The notes below the pieces were generated by a model. The model made no database searches. It saw only the letters and a program-made list of their open reading frames with translations, and was not told where the DNA came from. A stretch of 64,000 nt of DNA from Microbacterium sp. GTDB taxonomy: Bacteria; Actinomycetota; Actinomycetes; Actinomycetales; Microbacteriaceae. The stretch is from contig PNMM01000001.1 in assembly GCA_013823625.1 (NCBI GenBank), positions 124,001 to 188,000 on the forward strand, read 5' to 3'. The first letter of the stretch is position 1. Each line of letters begins with the position of its first letter. The position numbers were made by a program, and so were the translations under genes. Below, piece by piece: positions 55,154 to 63,726 of this stretch.

Positions 55154-55792
55154 ATGACCGAGGCCAGTTCGCCGCCATCCACGGCCCGTCGTCGCCACAT
55201 CGACGCTCGACTGCTGGTGGGTCTTGTGTTGGTGGCGGCCTCGATTGCCGCCGTCGTGGGAATCGTTGCGGCGAGTGATGAAGGAGAAGACGTACTCGTC
55301 GCTCCGCGACTCGTCACCGCAGGAGAAGTCATCACCCCCAGTGACCTCGAGGTTCGGCGGGTGTCACTGGGAGCCGACGGTCACGGTTACCTTCGGCCCG
55401 ATGATGTTCCCCCCACGGGCGTCGTCGTGATCCGCACCATTGGCGCAGGTGAGCTCGTGCCGCTGTCGGCGGTCGGTGACACTCGCGGACCGAGTTCGAC
55501 GACCGTGGTTGTGACCTTGTCGACCGGAGTGGGCGCGACAGTGCGCCCCGGCGATCTGCTTGATCTGTGGTCAGCACCCGCTCTCGACGCCGGACGCTTC
55601 GGCGCGCCGATCGTGATCGCGTCTGATGCACAGCTCGTGCGAACGATCGACGACGAGGGCATCGTGTCAACGACGGCGGCGGGGCGCGTCGAGCTTCTTG
55701 TCGCCCGCCGTGATGTTGCTCGCATCCTTCACGCTCTCGCCAACGGCGACGCGCTCTCGGTTGTTCCCTCATCACTCGCGATCGGCGGTTGA
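55154..55792 (+). CDS. SAF-domain (CpaB/RcpC-like) protein
   Basis: 212 residues from ATG 55154 with AGGAGGA about 5 nt upstream. A single N-terminal helix (about 20-42, LLVGLVLVAASIAAVVGIVAA), then a SAF domain (about 50-110; VTAGEVITPSDLEVRRVSL, PPTGVVVIRTIGAGELV) and a second beta domain. CpaB/RcpC proteins stabilise Flp/Tad pilus secretins, but this organism's monoderm envelope and the absence of other tad genes nearby make a pilus role doubtful. One nucleotide separates it from the CpaE-like gene. Confidence 0.82.
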   Translation: MTEASSPPSTARRRHIDARLLVGLVLVAASIAAVVGIVAASDEGEDVLVAPRLVTAGEVITPSDLEVRRVSLGADGHGYLRPDDVPPTGVVVIRTIGAGELVPLSAVGDTRGPSSTTVVVTLSTGVGATVRPGDLLDLWSAPALDAGRFGAPIVIASDAQLVRTIDDEGIVSTTAAGRVELLVARRDVARILHALANGDALSVVPSSLAIGG

Positions 55793-55793
55793 C

Positions 55794-57113
55794 ATGCTCA
55801 TCGCCCTGGCCGTTCCGGGAATGGATGCCGACGCACTCGAACTGTCGCTCCTTCGGGCCGGCCACCGGGTCGTGTGGCGCGCCGTCGACCACGACGAAGT
55901 GCTCACTCAACTCGCACAACGCGCCCCCGAGGTCGTGCTCATCGCCGATCATCCTGCGGTGGCGTTGACGACCGTCGTGGGCTCGTGTGATCTGCTCGGC
56001 GTGCGTAGCTGTCTCGTCGTCGCCGCCGACGCCCCCCTCTCGGCGGGAGCGCAACGATTGGGGTTGCACGATGTGATTCGACAGGCGGCAGACGGCTCGA
56101 TCACCCTCGCGGCGCTCGGTGCGGCCGCAGCCGACGCGCCCGCTGACTCGACCTCACGCGAGGGTGTGTCTGCGGTCTCTGTGCCACACCCGCCAGCCCC
56201 CACGGCATCGCCCGCAATAGCCACAGTGACCGGTATGCCGCGTGCCCCTCGTGTCATTACGGTGTGGGGCCCGGCGGGCGCCCCCGGCCGCACGATCGTG
56301 TCGATCGGTCTCGCCGCCGAGCTCGCGGCGCGCGGACTATCGGTGTGTCTCGTCGACGCTGACACCTACGGTGGCACGGTGGCTCCGGCGCTCGGGCTGC
56401 TCGATGAGTCGCCCGGCTTCGCCGCCGCCTGTCGACTTGCGGGCTCTGACACTCTCACTGCTCTCGAGCTCGACCGCGTGGCTCAGACGGCTCCTGGCCC
56501 CACTGGCGCATCTTTTGACGTGCTGACGGGCATCGGCCGGCCGCACCGCTGGCCCGAGCTATCGGCATCGCGCGTGACAGCCGTGCTCGAGCAGTGTCGG
56601 CAGTGGCGCTCGGTCGTGGTTGTTGATGCAGGCTTCAGTCTTGAGACCGACGAAGAGATCAGCAGCGATCTGCTCGCGCCCCGCCGCAACGCCGCAACCA
56701 TTGCCGCGTTGCGAGCGGCAGACGATGTGGTGGCGGTCGGCGCAGCCGATCCGCTGGGGCTGGCTCGCCTACTGCGCACGCACGCCGACTTGCTCGAGAC
56801 GCTCGATGGCGCGCGGGTGCGCATCGTGGCGAACCGCGTGCGAGCATCCGTGCTCGGCATTGACCCGCACGGGCAAGTGCGGCAGACGCTCGATCGGTTC
56901 GCCGGCATTCGCGACGCTGTGCTCATTGACGACGACCCGGATGCCGCCGACGCCGCCCTGCTCACCGCCCGCCCGGTGCCGCTCGCCGCGCCGCGCTCGT
57001 CGTTGAGTCGTGGCATCGCCGAGCTTGCGGACGCGCTCGGGTTTGCGCGCGAGCCGGCGGCGGGCGCCGGCTCGCGCTGGGCTCGCCGCCTCCCCGCTCG
57101 CGTCGCGGGCTAG
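55794..57113 (+). CDS. CpaE/MinD-like P-loop protein with altered Walker A
   Basis: 439 residues from ATG 55794, 1 nt after the SAF gene and without a clear ribosome binding site, so coupled. An N-terminal receiver-like region (1-120; LIALAVPGMDADAL, RAPEVVLIADHP) is followed by a Pro/Ala linker and a MinD/ParA-like ATPase domain from about 152. The P-loop reads GPAGAPGRT (159-167): the invariant Lys is Arg166, and the signature Lys of MinD-type loops is also missing. VCLVDADTYGG and VVVVDAG follow as switch and Walker B segments. Nucleotide use may be altered or lost. Confidence 0.8.
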   Translation: MLIALAVPGMDADALELSLLRAGHRVVWRAVDHDEVLTQLAQRAPEVVLIADHPAVALTTVVGSCDLLGVRSCLVVAADAPLSAGAQRLGLHDVIRQAADGSITLAALGAAAADAPADSTSREGVSAVSVPHPPAPTASPAIATVTGMPRAPRVITVWGPAGAPGRTIVSIGLAAELAARGLSVCLVDADTYGGTVAPALGLLDESPGFAAACRLAGSDTLTALELDRVAQTAPGPTGASFDVLTGIGRPHRWPELSASRVTAVLEQCRQWRSVVVVDAGFSLETDEEISSDLLAPRRNAATIAALRAADDVVAVGAADPLGLARLLRTHADLLETLDGARVRIVANRVRASVLGIDPHGQVRQTLDRFAGIRDAVLIDDDPDAADAALLTARPVPLAAPRSSLSRGIAELADALGFAREPAAGAGSRWARRLPARVAG

Positions 57114-57141
57114 GCCTGCCGAGCAGGTGCCGCGTAGCGAC

Positions 57142-57147
57142 TAGCCT
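57142..57147 (+). promoter_or_regulatory. Leaderless -10 box for pdtaS
   Basis: TAGCCT ending 6 nt before the GTG at 57154. Confidence 0.6.
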
Positions 57148-57153
57148 TTAGGC

Positions 57154-58656
57154 GTGTCGACGCTCTCTGATCTGGTGCATGAGCACAGCGATGCCGACGA
57201 GGTCGACATTGACTGGTTGCACTTGCTCATCGCCGACGGGCAGTTGATCGCCGACCTCGCCTTTGCCGACATCGTGTTGTGGGTTCCCACGCGCACGGGC
57301 TCGTTCGTAGCTGTTGCTCACACGCGGCCCTCGAGTTCGGCCACGCTCTTCTACCGCGACTTCGTCGGCCAAGAAATCAAGCCCGAGTGGCGCCGGCAAG
57401 TGACGCAAGCCTTCGAGACCGCCGCGATCGTCGACTCGTCGGCGCCCGACTGGTACGAAGAGACGCCCACGCGCATGCGGGCGGTGCCGGTGCTGCGGCG
57501 CGGCGGGCGGGGCGGCAAGGCCGTGACCGAGCATCCGATCGCCGTCATCACGCGCCACACCAACTTGAGCGAAGCGCGCATGCCCAGTCGCCAAGAGCTC
57601 ACCTTCAACGAGTGCGCCAACGACCTGTTTGCCATGATTGCCGCCGGCGACTTTCCTGACCTGGCGGCCCCCAGCGGCCCGCGCCGTGGCGCCCCGCGCG
57701 CGAGCGACGGACTCATCAGGCTCGACCTCGACGGCATCGTCACCTTCGCGAGCCCCAACGGCTTGAGCGCCTTCAACCGCATGGGTTTTGCCGGCGAGCT
57801 CGAAGGGCAGTCGCTCGCGACCGTCACCACGAGCCTGCTCGCGGGCCGCCCGCAACAGGTTGACGAATCGCTGCCGCTCGTCGTCACGGGGCGCGCACCG
57901 TGGCGCACCGACATCGAGTCGCGCGGCGTGACGGTGACGCTGCGCACGATTCCGCTGCTGCTCGACGGCCGGCGCATCGGCGCGCTCATTCTTGTGCGTG
58001 ACGTCAGCGAAGTGCGCCACCAAGAGCGCGAGCTCATCACGAAAGACGCGACGATTCGCGAGATTCACCACCGGGTCAAGAACAACCTGCAGACGGTCGC
58101 CTCGCTGCTGCGCATCCAGGCCCGCCGCTCACACACCGATGCGACGCGGGATGCCCTGACGCAAGCCATGCGCCGCGTCGCCGCCATCGCCGTCGTGCAC
58201 GACACCCTCAGCGAAGGCCTCAACCAAAACGTCGACTTCGACGTGGTGTTCTCGCGCGTGCTCATGCTCATCGCCGAAGTGGCCTCGAGCCACAACACCG
58301 TCGTGCGGCCGCTCTCGACCGGCAGCTTCGGCACGCTGCCGAGTGAATACGCCACCCCGCTCGCACTCGCGCTCACCGAGCTCGTGACCAACGCTGTTGA
58401 GCACGGCCTCGAGGGTCGCCCCGACGGCGAGGTCGAGATCGTCGCTTCGCGCACCGACGAAGCACTCTCGGTCAAGGTGCGCGACAACGGCGGCGGAATG
58501 CCCGAAGGCAAAGTGGGCTCAGGACTCGGCACGCAGATTGTGCGCACGCTCATTCAGGGCGAGCTGGGCGGCACGATCGACTGGCACACCCTCGAGGGCG
58601 AAGGCACCGAAGTGACGATCGACGTGCCGCTGTTGTACCTCAAGCGCCGGGCCTAG
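57154..58656 (+). CDS. pdtaS: Sensor histidine kinase PdtaS
   Basis: 500 residues from GTG 57154. An N-terminal GAF-like domain (about 10-165), a PAS-like domain (about 185-290), then the HisKA_2 dimerisation motif REIHHRVKNNLQT with the phospho-acceptor among His305/His306, and an ATPase domain with ALTELVTNAVEHGLE, VRDNGGGMP and GSGLGTQIV. No membrane helix, so cytosolic. In mycobacteria PdtaS pairs with the RNA-binding antiterminator PdtaR and sits beside whiB1, as here; pdtaR itself is not in the window. Confidence 0.93.
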   Translation: MSTLSDLVHEHSDADEVDIDWLHLLIADGQLIADLAFADIVLWVPTRTGSFVAVAHTRPSSSATLFYRDFVGQEIKPEWRRQVTQAFETAAIVDSSAPDWYEETPTRMRAVPVLRRGGRGGKAVTEHPIAVITRHTNLSEARMPSRQELTFNECANDLFAMIAAGDFPDLAAPSGPRRGAPRASDGLIRLDLDGIVTFASPNGLSAFNRMGFAGELEGQSLATVTTSLLAGRPQQVDESLPLVVTGRAPWRTDIESRGVTVTLRTIPLLLDGRRIGALILVRDVSEVRHQERELITKDATIREIHHRVKNNLQTVASLLRIQARRSHTDATRDALTQAMRRVAAIAVVHDTLSEGLNQNVDFDVVFSRVLMLIAEVASSHNTVVRPLSTGSFGTLPSEYATPLALALTELVTNAVEHGLEGRPDGEVEIVASRTDEALSVKVRDNGGGMPEGKVGSGLGTQIVRTLIQGELGGTIDWHTLEGEGTEVTIDVPLLYLKRRA

Positions 58657-58690
58657 CCCACGCGCGCGCGGCACCCGCCGGGCATGACAA

Positions 58691-58727
58691 CGCCCCGGGT
58701 GCATCGGTGAAATGCGACCCCGGGGCG
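58691..58727. terminator. Bidirectional hairpin between pdtaS and whiB1
   Basis: CGCCCCGGG (58691-58699) and CCCGGGGCG (58719-58727) form a perfect 9-bp stem with a 19-nt loop, located between two convergent genes. Confidence 0.6.
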
Positions 58728-58748
58728 CTGTGGATGTTCGAGAGAGCG

Positions 58749-58997
58749 TTAGCTGGCGCGGCGAGCGCGAGCGGCGCGACGCTTGAGGGCGCGGCGCTCG
58801 TCTTCGCTGAGGCCACCCCACACGCCCGAGTCTTGGTTGGTCTCGAGGGCGTACTGCAGGCACGTCTCGGTCACCGAGCAACGACCACACACGGCCTTGG
58901 CTTTCTCGATCTGGTCGACCGCGGGGCCGGTGTTGCCGACCGGGAAGAACAGCTCGGGGTCAGCGGTGAGGCATGCTGCTTTGTCGCGCCAATCCAT
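58749..58997 (-). CDS. whiB1: WhiB-family regulator, WhiB1 type
   Basis: 82 residues. Iron-sulfur ligands Cys9, Cys37, Cys40 and Cys46, turn GVWGG near 58-62, and a basic tail LKRRAARARR. Size and pairing with pdtaS identify WhiB1, an essential nitric-oxide-sensitive [4Fe-4S] regulator that binds the housekeeping sigma factor in mycobacteria. AAGGAG lies 9 nt before the ATG at 58997. The leader region up to 59190 is shared with the divergent membrane protein gene. Confidence 0.93.
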   Translation of the reverse strand: MDWRDKAACLTADPELFFPVGNTGPAVDQIEKAKAVCGRCSVTETCLQYALETNQDSGVWGGLSEDERRALKRRAARARRAS

Positions 58998-59145
58998 GGG
59001 AAAGTGCTCCTTTAGTGTGGGTCAGGTAGCACGCGCCGAAGGTTGACAGACGCGCTACATCGTCGGTGCTCGCACCAACAGTTCGGTGAGAGAGAAGGTT
59101 CTGGGAAAGTCGCCCACCGCTTTGTAGGCGTCACATCAACCTCGT

Positions 59146-59183
59146 ATAGGTTCTCATAGGCTGGTTGTCAAATCAATAGGTTC
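59146..59183. repeat. Three phased direct repeats upstream of gene at 59191
   Basis: ATAGGTTC (59146-59153), ATAGGCTG (59156-59163) and ATAGGTTC (59176-59183): start-to-start spacing 10 and 20 bp, that is one and two helical turns. Confidence 0.5.
59177..59182 (+). promoter_or_regulatory. Leaderless -10 box for gene at 59191
   Basis: TAGGTT ending 8 nt before the ATG at 59191; it lies inside the third direct repeat. Confidence 0.45.
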
Positions 59184-59190
59184 GCATGGG

Positions 59191-59592
59191 ATGGTTTGCA
59201 TGGAAGACACCCAACGTTCGCTGAACGTCATCGTGCTCGTCATCTTGCTCGCGGCGCAATCGCTCTTCATCGTGGGAGCCACGGCATTTCTCGTGATTGA
59301 GCTACTTCTGGCCGAAGCGGAGTTTCCGCCCACGGCGATTGCCCTCACGGTGCTCGTGCTGCTCGCCGCCGTGTGGCTCATCGCCATGACGATTGGCGTC
59401 TACCGCGGCCGCGCCTGGACGCGCGGAAGCGTGCTGACCTACCAGTTCTTGCAACTCGCCATCGGGGTCGGCAGTGTGCAGGGATTCATCCCTCGCCCCG
59501 ATATCGGCTGGTGGGTCATCGCCACGGCCGTGCTTGGCATCGTGCTCATCTTGAGCACGCCCGTCACGCGGTACCTCGACCGCCGCGACTAG
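59191..59592 (+). CDS. Small polytopic membrane protein
   Basis: 133 residues from ATG 59191 (ATG 59200 possible). Four hydrophobic segments: about 13-38, 45-66, 78-98 and 104-122, with short charged loops (IGVYRGRAWTRGS) and a C-terminal RYLDRRD. Both ends face the cytoplasm by the positive-inside rule. No family signature. It is divergent from whiB1 and converges on bcp with a 5-nt gap. Confidence 0.75.
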   Translation: MVCMEDTQRSLNVIVLVILLAAQSLFIVGATAFLVIELLLAEAEFPPTAIALTVLVLLAAVWLIAMTIGVYRGRAWTRGSVLTYQFLQLAIGVGSVQGFIPRPDIGWWVIATAVLGIVLILSTPVTRYLDRRD

Positions 59593-59597
59593 AAGCT

Positions 59598-60071
59598 CTA
59601 GTCGAGCCCCAGCTTCTTGCGCAGGCTCGCGACGTGGCCCGTGGCCTTGACGTTGTAGAGGGCGTGCTCGATCGCGCCCTTTTCGTCGATGACAAAGGTC
59701 GAGCGAATGACGCCCATGACCGTCTTGCCGTACATCGACTTCTCGCCGTAGGTGCCGTAGGCGTTGTGCACGGCGAGGTCGGGGTCGCTCAGCAGCGGGA
59801 AGGGCAAGTGCTCTTCGGCGGCGAACTTCTGAAGGGCATCCGGAGCATCTTTCGAGACGCCCAGCACGACGTAGCCCGCGCTCTTGAGCGAGGCGAGGTT
59901 GTCGCGAAAGTCGCAGGCCTGCGTGGTGCAGCCGGGGGTGCTCGCGGCGGGGTAGAAGTAGAGCACGACCTTCTGGCCGGCAAAGTCGGCGAGCGAGACG
60001 TGCGCGCCATCTTTGTCGGGCAGCGTGAAGGCGGGGGCCGGGGCTCCGGCATCGAGACGGGACTGGGCCAT
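59598..60071 (-). CDS. bcp: Thioredoxin-dependent thiol peroxidase (Bcp/PrxQ)
   Basis: 157 residues from ATG 60071, with AAGGAG about 5 nt upstream; longer starts run into the divergent promoter region. Peroxidatic Cys48 and a second Cys53 five residues on, in STPGCTTQACDFRD, as in the PrxQ class with an intramolecular disulfide. Also FTLPDKDG, VLYFYPA and STFVIDEKG. It reduces hydroperoxides using thioredoxin. Confidence 0.95.
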   Translation of the reverse strand: MAQSRLDAGAPAPAFTLPDKDGAHVSLADFAGQKVVLYFYPAASTPGCTTQACDFRDNLASLKSAGYVVLGVSKDAPDALQKFAAEEHLPFPLLSDPDLAVHNAYGTYGEKSMYGKTVMGVIRSTFVIDEKGAIEHALYNVKATGHVASLRKKLGLD

Positions 60072-60240
60072 GAGGGCTCCTTCGCAATTCAGTGACGCGC
60101 GGCCGGCAACCGGTGCCGTTGACTGCACAGTGTATGGATGCCCGCCCCACGTCGCCTGAACGCCAGCCGAGTGCCGCGCGCGTTGCCCACTCGCCACCGA
60201 GTCGCCAGCCGCTGGTCGACTCGTGTTCACGAGCGGTGCT

Positions 60241-60246
60241 TAGCGT
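60241..60246 (+). promoter_or_regulatory. Leaderless -10 box for ugd
   Basis: TAGCGT ending 6 nt before the ATG at 60253. Confidence 0.6.
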
Positions 60247-60252
60247 CGAGCC

Positions 60253-61584
60253 ATGCGGATCTCGGTGATCGGGTGCGGATATCTCGGAGCAGTTCACGCG
60301 GCGGCCATGGCCGAACTCGGGCATGAGGTGGTCGGCATCGACCTCGACCCGCTCAAGATCGATACGCTCGCGAAAGGCGGGGCGCCGTTCTTCGAGCCCG
60401 GGCTGACCGAGTTGCTCGAGCGGGGCATCGCCGCGGGTCGGCTGTCGTTCAGTACCGACATCGAGGCCGCGCGCGGAGCATCCGTTCACTTCATCGCTGT
60501 TGGCACGCCGCAGCGGCCCGATGGCTCGGCTGACCTTAGGGCCGTGAACGCATCACTGCGGGCGGTGCTCGGGGTGCTGACGCCAGGCGACCTCGTCGTG
60601 GGCAAGTCGACCGTGCCCGTGGGCACCGCGCAAGTGCTGCAGCGCGAGGTCGAACGAGCGGGGGGCTCGCTCGCGTGGAACCCCGAGTTTTTGCGCGAGG
60701 GCTTCGCCGTGCGCGACTCGCTCGAGCCCGACCGCATCGTCTACGGCGTGGCCGCGGGTGACTCGCGCTCGGCCGAAACCCTCGACCGCGTGTATGCCGC
60801 GATGCTCACGGCTGGTACTCCGCGCATGGTCACCGACCTCGCCACGGCCGAGCTCGTCAAGGTCGCCGCCAACGCCTTTCTTGCCACCAAGATTTCGTTC
60901 ATCAACGCCATGGCCGAGATCGCCGAAGTGGTCGGCGCCGACGTTACGCAGCTGGCCGACGCTATCGGGTACGACGCGCGCATCGGCCGCCGCTTCTTGA
61001 ACGCCGGCATTGGCTTCGGGGGCGGATGCTTGCCCAAAGACATTCGCGGCTTCATCGCTCGCGCCGCCGAGCTAGGGGTGGGGCACTCGCTCGACTTCTT
61101 GCGCGACGTCGACCAGGTCAACCTGCGCCGTCGCGATCGCGTGGTCGACCTCACGCGCGACGCTCTGGGCGGCTCAGTCGCGGGCCGTCGCGTTACCGTG
61201 CTGGGGCTCGCCTTCAAGCCCGACTCTGACGACGTGCGCGACTCGCCCGCTCTCGACATCGCGCGGCGCTTGCACGCCGAAGGCGCGATCGTCACGGCGA
61301 CCGACCCCGAAGCGATCGAGACCTCGCGGCCCATCGCGCCCGACCTCATCTACCGCGCCTCGGTGCACGAAGCCGTGCTCGACGCCGAGGTCGTGCTCGT
61401 GCTCACCGAGTGGGCGCTCTACCGCCAACTCGACCCCGTGATCGCGGCGCGGTTGGCCTCGCCCTCGGCCGTCGTGATCGATGGCCGCTTGTGCCTCGAC
61501 GCCGAGCAGTGGCGCGCAGCGGGCTGGCGCTACCGCGCGCCCGGTCGACTCATTGACCGCTCTCGCGAGCTTCTCGCCGTCTGA
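60253..61584 (+). CDS. ugd: UDP-glucose 6-dehydrogenase
   Basis: 443 residues. N-terminal NAD site GCGYLGAVHAAAMAELGHEVVG (Gly7 to Gly22 region), GKSTVPVGTA, the central EFLREGFAVRD segment, catalytic Cys259 in FGGGCLPKDI, and the C-terminal domain with LGLAFKPDSDDVRDSP. It oxidises UDP-glucose to UDP-glucuronate for surface polysaccharide. Its 3' end overlaps the convergent DedA gene by 35 nt. Confidence 0.93.
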   Translation: MRISVIGCGYLGAVHAAAMAELGHEVVGIDLDPLKIDTLAKGGAPFFEPGLTELLERGIAAGRLSFSTDIEAARGASVHFIAVGTPQRPDGSADLRAVNASLRAVLGVLTPGDLVVGKSTVPVGTAQVLQREVERAGGSLAWNPEFLREGFAVRDSLEPDRIVYGVAAGDSRSAETLDRVYAAMLTAGTPRMVTDLATAELVKVAANAFLATKISFINAMAEIAEVVGADVTQLADAIGYDARIGRRFLNAGIGFGGGCLPKDIRGFIARAAELGVGHSLDFLRDVDQVNLRRRDRVVDLTRDALGGSVAGRRVTVLGLAFKPDSDDVRDSPALDIARRLHAEGAIVTATDPEAIETSRPIAPDLIYRASVHEAVLDAEVVLVLTEWALYRQLDPVIAARLASPSAVVIDGRLCLDAEQWRAAGWRYRAPGRLIDRSRELLAV

Positions 61585-62161
61585 TCACCCACGCCGCGAT
61601 CGCGTCGATCGCGAGGCCGAGCGAGATCGCCACGACGACCGAGACGATCACGGCCACGACGGGAACCTCAGCGAGCGCGGCTCCGAACAGCGCGCCGATG
61701 ACGACGTTGTAGACGGCCCACGCGAGCCCCGCGGCGGCCGACAGCGGCAGAAAGAACCGCGCAGGCAGTCCGCTCGCTCCCGCGGTCAGGTTGACGGCGA
61801 TGCGCGCAAAAGGCACGTAGCGCGCGGTGAAGATGAGCACGGCGGGGCGCGAACGGATGGCCGCACTGGCTTTCTCGATCGCGACACGAATCGGGCGCAT
61901 CCGTTGCCATCGCCACCGATCGGTGCCCGCCCTGCGCCCGATCGCGAAGCACAGTGCGTCGCCCGTGATCGCGCCGAGCGCGGCGACAGCGATGAGCGCC
62001 CACACCGGGGGATTACCCGTCGCGCCCCACAGTGCCCCCAGCGCCACGACGAGCGTTTCGCTCGGCAGCACGACGAGAAAGGCGTCGCCGACCACGAGCA
62101 GGTAGAGCGCCGGCAGCAGCCAGGGCGAGACGACCAGCGCCTGCACCCACCCGTCATCCAC
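61550..62161 (-). CDS. DedA-family membrane protein
   Basis: 203 residues from GTG 62161, which gives the normal family length; the frame stays open to 62242. About five helices. DedA signatures: VVLPSETLVVALGALWG near the start, AITGDALCFAIGRRAG and FTARYVPFARIAVNLTAGAS, with the acidic and arginine residues important for lipid-carrier flipping. DedA proteins have been implicated in undecaprenyl-phosphate or phospholipid translocation. It overlaps ugd convergently by 35 nt. Confidence 0.85.
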   Translation of the reverse strand: MDDGWVQALVVSPWLLPALYLLVVGDAFLVVLPSETLVVALGALWGATGNPPVWALIAVAALGAITGDALCFAIGRRAGTDRWRWQRMRPIRVAIEKASAAIRSRPAVLIFTARYVPFARIAVNLTAGASGLPARFFLPLSAAAGLAWAVYNVVIGALFGAALAEVPVVAVIVSVVVAISLGLAIDAIAAWVIRRREARESGQ

Positions 62162-62271
62162 GGCGACAGGTCTACGGCCTCGATGAAAGCGAATGGGGAA
62201 CAGTGCGTGAACTCTGCGTGCGCGCGCCGTTTTGTCGTGCACAGCACGGCGTAAGCCGTCACGCTAGAACC

Positions 62272-63438
62272 GTGAGAATCGCACTCGTTGCCGAAACCTT
62301 CTTGCCCCAGATGAACGGGGTCGTGGGCTCGCTGCTGCAGATGCTGCGCCACTTGCACGAGCAAGGCCACGAGACGCTCGTGATCGCCCCTCGCCACGAC
62401 GAGTCGCCCGATGTGCACGTCTTGCACGGCGCTGACCTGGCGCTCTTGCGGTCGATTGCGACGCCCGGCTACCCCGAACTGCGCTTGACCGTCACGAGCG
62501 CGCTCAAGCTCACGACGATCTTGCGCGACTTCGCCCCCGACGTCGTGCACCTCGCCTCTCCGTTCTTGCTCGGCTGGCAAGCGCTGCGCGCGGCCGACTC
62601 GCTCGGCATTCCGACCGTCGCGATCTACCAGACCGATGTGCCGGGCTACGCCGAGCGCTACGGCATTCCTGCACTCACGGCCACGTTCGCCCGGCACGTC
62701 TCGCGCATTCACCGCCGGGCCACCCTCACGCTCGCACCGTCGAGTTCGTCGATGGCCGAGCTCTCGAGCCTCGGCGTCACTCGCCTCAAGCACTGGGCGC
62801 GGGGCGTGGATGCTGTGCGCTTCGCTCCCGAGAAACGCAGTGACGCGTGGCGCAGCGCGGTAGCACCCGGGGGAGACCTCATCATCGGCTACGTCGGCCG
62901 GCTCGCGCCCGAAAAGCAAGTGGCCGACTTGGAGGCCATTGCGAGCATCCCGGGCACGCGCCTGGTGATCGTCGGCGATGGGCCTGAGCGCCCCGCTCTT
63001 GAGCAGGCCATGCCCCACGCTGCCTTTCTCGGGTTTCTCGGCGGCGAGGCGCTCGCCCAGGCGATCGCGAGTTTTGACCTCTTCGTGCACCCCGGCGAGA
63101 ACGAGACGTTCTGCCAGACCGTGCAAGAAGCCCTCGCGAGTGGCGTGCCCGTGGTGGCGACCGGCAAAGGTGGCCCGCTCGACCTCGTGCAGAGCAGCCG
63201 AACCGGCTGGTTGTATCGCCCGGGCGACCTCGACGACTTGCGAGCGCGCGTGCTCGACCTCGTGGGTGACGACGCCAAGCGTCGAGCGTTCGCGGCCGTC
63301 GCGCGTGACTCGGTGGCGCACCGCACCTGGTCGCGCTTGGGCGACGAGCTCATCGGCCACTACCGCGACGCGATCGTCATGGGGCGCTCGCTCGCCGGGC
63401 GTCGCCTCGGTTTGAGTAATGGAGCGCGAGCCGCGTAG
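62272..63438 (+). CDS. GT4-family glycosyltransferase, MgtA-like mannosyltransferase
   Basis: 388 residues from GTG 62272. GT-B fold: N-terminal LVAETFLPQMNGVVGSLL and HEQGHETLVIAP, YQTDVPGYAERYG, then the nucleotide-sugar half with IGYVGRLAPEKQVADLEA, IVGDGPERPALE and the E-x7-E motif HPGENETFCQTVQEALASG. Closest by eye to GDP-mannose-dependent alpha-mannosyltransferases (MgtA/PimB type) acting on glucuronosyl- or phosphatidylinositol-linked lipids. Neighbouring ugd could supply glucuronate for such a lipid, and manA/manB supply mannose. Confidence 0.85.
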   Translation: MRIALVAETFLPQMNGVVGSLLQMLRHLHEQGHETLVIAPRHDESPDVHVLHGADLALLRSIATPGYPELRLTVTSALKLTTILRDFAPDVVHLASPFLLGWQALRAADSLGIPTVAIYQTDVPGYAERYGIPALTATFARHVSRIHRRATLTLAPSSSSMAELSSLGVTRLKHWARGVDAVRFAPEKRSDAWRSAVAPGGDLIIGYVGRLAPEKQVADLEAIASIPGTRLVIVGDGPERPALEQAMPHAAFLGFLGGEALAQAIASFDLFVHPGENETFCQTVQEALASGVPVVATGKGGPLDLVQSSRTGWLYRPGDLDDLRARVLDLVGDDAKRRAFAAVARDSVAHRTWSRLGDELIGHYRDAIVMGRSLAGRRLGLSNGARAA

Positions 63439-63467
63439 ACTCTGTCTCTGGTCGCGCGAGCGACTGC

Positions 63468-63540
<73 letters not shown>

Positions 63541-63545
63541 CGAAC

Positions 63546-63585
63546 GGCCCTGTTGCTCTCGCCAGCGCAGGGCCTTTCGCTTTTT
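63546..63585 (+). terminator. Rho-independent terminator after tRNA-Lys
   Basis: GGCCCTG (63546-63552) and CAGGGCC (63568-63574) form a 7-bp stem, followed by TTTCGCTTTTT. Confidence 0.7.
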
Positions 63586-63676
63586 CACCCGCACTTCTGC
63601 ACGGTTCACGCGCTTCGGGACCTTAGTCACGAATCCGGTCAAACCGGGTGCGCTCGGGCGCGTGGAGCTCCAGAAT

Positions 63677-63703
63677 GTGGACGCGCCTCTCCGGCGCGTC
63701 CAC
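63677..63703 (+). promoter_or_regulatory. Leader hairpin upstream of lactate permease
   Basis: GTGGACGCGCC and GGCGCGTCCAC form a perfect 11-bp stem with the 5-nt loop TCTCC, ending 23 nt before the start codon. No T-run follows, so a leader element or operator is as likely as a terminator. Confidence 0.45.
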
Positions 63704-63726
63704 CCCTGTGAGCGGAGCCACCACTC

